64,000 nucleotides of DNA from Antedon bifida (lineage: Eukaryota > Echinodermata > Crinoidea > Comatulida > Antedonidae), in contig OY727096.1 in the NCBI GenBank assembly GCA_963402885.1, forward strand, positions 3,348,001 through 3,412,000, read 5' to 3'. The position numbers and the translations under genes were made by a program. The notes beneath the pieces were generated by a model. The model had not been told where the DNA came from, did not search any database, and saw only the letters and a list, made by a program, of their open reading frames with translations. Shown here piece by piece: positions 59,448 to 64,000 of the stretch. How positions within the stretch are numbered: position 1 is the stretch's first letter; every line of letters starts with the position of its first letter.

Positions 59448-60764
59448 CTGGTTTAACAAGATTCATTCATATACCAACCATGTGCATCAATTAGATGAAA
59501 AAAAAAAAATTCTTAATGAAAAATAATTAAACAGCATCTATTATTTATAATTCATCATAAAAACCAACATCCGATACAGACCCATGTGTATTTTAATAGC
59601 ATTAGCTTTCTTTGATATCATTCCCTTTCAGATCATCCTCATCAAGACCAGATCAGGTAGGCTAGGCCTAGCTCAGGTGAACATCCCTAGGGGATTCTAC
59701 ATCTGTTCATCTCGGCTCAACTGAATGTTGTTTCAGACTGTCGGTGATAACACTACATTAAGGGTGATTAACCCTCGAGCAACTTCAACTATTAATACCC
59801 GGCTTAATACTACATCATGTGGTTTTGGCCTGTCCCTAGAGGGTGAATTCAGTAATGATAACCTATACTAGGTAACTAATTAAATATTGTACACACGCAT
59901 TTAAATCCTAATTTCTACATACAGTATGCTACATTATATTTCAATTAGGACTACTGTAAATAATTTATATAACATTTGCACATTCAATTTATTACAGAAT
60001 ATCACTTTAAATTACTGTAATGTTGTTACAGTGACAAATCAATTCTTATGATTCAATGCTTTTAAGATTTAAGTATACAGTACTACTATTTACTTTACAC
60101 TAGCAACGAATACATTTAAAGTAACTCATGTCATACCAATGTAGTACAACAGGTCATCCTTTCATCTTCTTATTGATTTTCAACTGATTAACACAAATTA
60201 CATCTGCTTCTGCTAGGCTATACAATTGCATAGTAATTTAACGTTGCCAGTAAATGTGTTGAACAGTAAGTAAATATTTTTGAAAATAGCATTTTTAGGA
60301 CTATGTCATGACGTACATGAAAGGTGATAAAAATGTAGAAAAACATCACAAAACCACTGGTATAACACAAGATAAAGATATGAAGATGAAAAAGATACTA
60401 ACTGTATGCTCTAATGACCGTGACAAATTGAAATAAATTAATTTATTCTTCTCTGGCTAAAATCTGAAGTCTTTGACCCTTTTATTATGATTAATGAGAG
60501 CCAGAACGGACGTTGCTTAGTGAATATAACATTGCATAAATCAAACATCCCATCTTTATAATCTCACAGAATGATTATAACAATCAAACTACGATCCAAG
60601 TTAATTCTTTTGTTGCAATGCTTTTAAAAACTTGATTGGATTAGATGAAGAGCTTCTTACTATTCTAATGTCTTGGTTTCTGAAATTAAATTAGATGTTA
60701 AGTATGACACATTTGTCGAGAGTGTTGGTATCTTCTGAAATAACTGTCTTTTAAGTACAGTACC

Positions 60765-61330
60765 ATAGCTGAAGCTGAATTGATATCTTCTTCAATACTG
60801 TCTTCTGAAGATGGATTCTAAAGCACTGAATTGGTATCTTCTTCAATACTGTCTTCTAAGATGGATACCAAAGCACTGAATTGGTATCTTCTTCTTTTAC
60901 TGAACTAACAGTCTTCTAAGATAAACATCACCAAAGCTCTGAATTGGTATCTTCTTCTTCTTCTGCTGAAATAATTGTCTTCTAAGATAAACATCAAAGC
61001 TCTGAATTGGTATCTTCTTCTTTTGCTGAAATAATTGTCTTCTAAGATAAACATCACCAAAGCTCTGAATTGGTATCTTCTTCTTCTTCTTCTGCTGAAA
61101 TAATTGTCTTCTAAGATAAACATCAAAGCTCTGAATTGGTATCTTCTTCTTTTGCTGAAATAATTGTCTTCTAAGATAAACATTACCAAAGCTCTGAATT
61201 GGTATTTTCTTCAATAATGTCTTCTAAGATTGGTATCATCTTCCATACTGTCTTCTAAGATGGAAACCAAAGCTCTGAATTGATATCTTCTTTTGTTGAA
61301 CTAACAGTCTTCTAAGATAAGCATTACCAA
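60765..61330. repeat. Tandem repeat of 52-65 bp
   Basis: gctctgaattggtatcttct+tctt..tgctgaaataattgtctt+ctaagataaacatca, about nine units with indels in the tct runs. Long minus frames (LEDNYFSKRRRYQF-like units) are by-products. Confidence 0.95.
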
Positions 61331-61746
61331 ATAACAGCTCAGAATTAGTATCCTCTTCTGAAATACATCGTCATAAAGCCTCAATGCTGTAATGTAGGTA
61401 GGTATTCTTCTAAAATTAACCTCCAATGTTTCCATTCTAAAGAAACATTCATTCTATGGTAATCTTTATCCTTAAATAATCTGGAGGAGTTTGCTTTCAG
61501 AAATGTTGCCAATATATTTGTATGCTTAAATTCAAATGAATCACGTACAAAAACTTAAATACAGCTTTGGCCTTTAATTCCAATAACAAACTTGAATATG
61601 TTAGAGGGAAGTGAAACATACAAAAGCATATATGCAGGGTTTTTGTTAAAGATCATGAGACTTCTTGGACAAATACTGTAGAGGTGACCATTTTGTACAA
61701 CAAAGACTAATAGCTAAGTAAGAACAAGTTAAATAACAACTAGAAA

Positions 61747-63284
61747 CTAGAATTTAATTCGTCACTTTGACGAATTATAGGTGATCATTTTTATCATTTT
61801 ACTGAAATTAATTTTTTTTTAAACATGCACGTACGTTAACATACGATCGGAAAATGTTGATGTATGCCATCCTATTATATGCTTATAGTGCTGAGTTGTG
61901 CCTATATGCCATATACAATATGTACAGTATATACTGTATATCTATATACAGTGTAGCATAGGTGAAATTGCGGGACACATGTTCTAATTTTTTGGCATGA
62001 TGACGTTATCAAACTAAACTTTAAGATGACAATTTCGAAAGATAATTAATTGAGCAAAAAAATATAAGATTTGGAAAAAAATTTGGCACGTAGAAGCGCT
62101 GTGCGCGCTCTTTGAATTGTGTATAACTTTGACGAAAAATATGAAAAAACTACTTTTTCACTTCAACTGGCCATAAGTTAACGTCACAACATCCGATAGG
62201 CTTAATTTTTATATGAATTAATATCTACATTTCATCAGCTTTCATAATAAATTATAATCATCAAGGTAACCTTCAATTTTGAAGAGCTGTAAGATATTCA
62301 AATTTACTGCGAAGGTGAAATTACACGGCCTACGTTATTCAAGTTTTTACGCGTGATGACGTCATTAAAATGAAGATAGTGTCAACTCATGATAAAGATA
62401 ATTAATTAAGCAAGCACATACTGAAAGTTGTGCGAAATTCGAGCACACATAACCAAGATGCGCTCTGTTGAATGTGATAATCTACACAAAAAGATAACAA
62501 ATCCTAATTTTTAAATTCAAGTGGCCATTTGATGACGTCAAAACATTTTGTACGTAAAATGTGTACATGAATTCATATCTACAACTCAATGGCTTCCAGA
62601 ATAAGTTAAAAAAATCGGGGGTCATCTTGCATTCTGAAGAATTATTTTCATTTTAAAAAAGACCTATTTTTCACCATTTTCAGAACTTTTGTAAAATAAA
62701 TGTGCGCATTTTGTCATTTTTAACGTGCTCGTATAGCGTTATTTTAAGTCGGAACTGACTCAAATTTGGTGAATGTACTAAGGATGGTGAGTAGAATGAG
62801 ATTTGTAAAAAAAATTCATATTTTTTACGCTTTTTAAGTATCGCGCGCGCAAAAACGCATTTTTGCGCAGTAATTTTTTGAAACACGCAAATGGCCTAAT
62901 TCATGCTCTAAATTGATCAAAACTTAATTTTGAGCGTTTTAAATTTTTAACGCGCGATATCACGCGCATGAACCTACGTGCGCGTGCGTTTTTATTTGCT
63001 AATATTTTTACCCTTGATCTGAAGTTTACGTGTAGTGAATTTCATTAATATGTGATAATGAATTATGGAGATATGATTGATAATGTGATTTCGCAAAATG
63101 GCGTATAAATGTCGTCACGGATGAGTGATCACGCTGGAAAGCTTATTAGGATTAAGTTGTATTATTTGAAAGATATTCTGAAATTTTTGTAATCATTGAC
63201 ATTAAACTTTTTGAGATAATTGTTACACAAAATAGTGTACAGAAACAATAAAAAGAAAAAAAATAATAAAAAAAAAAATAATAA
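61747..63284. repeat. 1.54-kb non-coding repeat, first copy
   Basis: Starts ctagaatttaattcgtcact, ends in an A-rich tract (63245-63283). Built of degenerate units of about 353 bases (gaaatt.c..gacac / gaaattacacggcc; tggccataagttaacgtcac / tggccatttgatgacgtcaa), each with two tgacgtca-like palindromes about 178 bases apart. No coding frame. Confidence 0.85.
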
Positions 63285-64000
63285 CTAGAATTTAATTCGT
63301 CACTTTGACGAATTATAGGTGATCATTTTTATAATTTTACTGAAATAAATTTTTTTTAAACATGCACGTACGTTAACATACGATCGGAAAATGTTGATGT
63401 ATGCCATCCTATTATACGCTTATAGTGCTGAGTTGTGCCTATATGCCATATACAATATGTACAGTATATACTGTATATCTATATACAGTGTAGCATAGGT
63501 GAAATTACGGGACACACATCATGTTCTAATTTTTTCGAATGATGGCGTTATCAAACAAAACTTTAAGATGACAATTTCGAAAGATAATTAATTGAGCAAA
63601 AAAATATAGGATTTGGAAAAAAATTTGGCACGTAGAAGCGCTGTGCGCGCTCTTTGAAATGTGTATTACTTTGACGAAAAATATGAAAAAACTACTTTTT
63701 CACTTCAACTGGCCATATGTTAACGTCACAACATCCGATAGGCTTGATTTTTATATGAATTCATATCTACATTTCATCAGCTTTCATAACAAATTATAAT
63801 CATCAAGGTAACCTTCAATTCTGAAGAGCTGTAAGATATTCAAATTTACTGCGAAGGTGAAATTACACGGCCTACGTTATTCAAGTTTTTACGCATGATG
63901 ACGTCATCAAAAAGAAAATAGTGTCAACTCATGATAAAGATAATTAATTAAGCAAGCACATACTGAAATTTGTGCGAAATTCGAGCACACATAAACAAGA
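63285..64000. repeat. 1.54-kb non-coding repeat, second copy, cut by window end
   Basis: Repeats 61747 onward at roughly 95% identity by eye, same orientation, starting right after the A-rich tract of the first copy. Confidence 0.9.

Larger units (their letters stand above)
57553..60750. other. Stretch 5' of the known integrin exons
   Basis: Either intron 1 of the integrin gene or intergenic. Holds the repeat at 58286 and the exon-like segment at 59356. I looked on the minus strand for a signal peptide exon ending in phase 2 and did not find one. Confidence 0.45.

Noticed and set aside
60897..61214. Two long minus frames with lysine-rich repeats
   Set aside because: Translation of a tandem repeat with indels; both frames open, no splice or start context.

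Overview
The window reads as a piece of an invertebrate animal genome. It is AT-rich, its genes are broken into many short exons with GT/AG introns, and it is packed with small terminal-inverted-repeat elements, minisatellites and decayed LINEs. The gene content (an integrin alpha chain, a ZP-domain protein) fits a marine deuterostome such as an echinoderm. That placement is my inference; nothing here fixes the species.

Three genes can be assembled with consistent splice phases, all on the minus strand. (1) About 7.2-21.3 kb: a ZP-domain protein with a signal peptide, 11 exons joined; its 3' end is uncertain. (2) 29.5-32.0 kb: a complete four-exon gene for a small, glycosylated, cysteine-containing secreted protein (205 aa). 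I do not recognise it by sequence, but its exon layout (intron phases 1-0-0) and helical middle recall helical cytokines. (3) 39.8-55.1 kb: an I-domain-less integrin alpha chain, 24 exons joined, lacking only the first exon(s). It has a second possible last exon that also encodes a GFFER motif, pointing to alternative cytoplasmic tails.

The left end (1-5 kb) is mostly nested inverted-repeat elements of one family. The long introns and the 21-29, 32-39 and 57-64 kb stretches hold further such elements, two foldback-type transposons with repeat-built arms (26.4-27.8 and 55.8-57.5 kb), a 355-bp near-perfect hairpin (20.0 kb), LINE fragments (endonuclease at 15.4-16.6 kb, reverse transcriptase at 24.8-25.5 kb), a tRNA-derived SINE (54.3 kb), and many minisatellites. 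The right end carries two copies of a 1.5-kb non-coding repeat.

Several exon-like pieces without a gene model (near 2.3, 5.6, 10.5, 22.6 and 59.4 kb) are listed with low confidence. All splice sites were placed by eye; no transcript, alignment or database was consulted.
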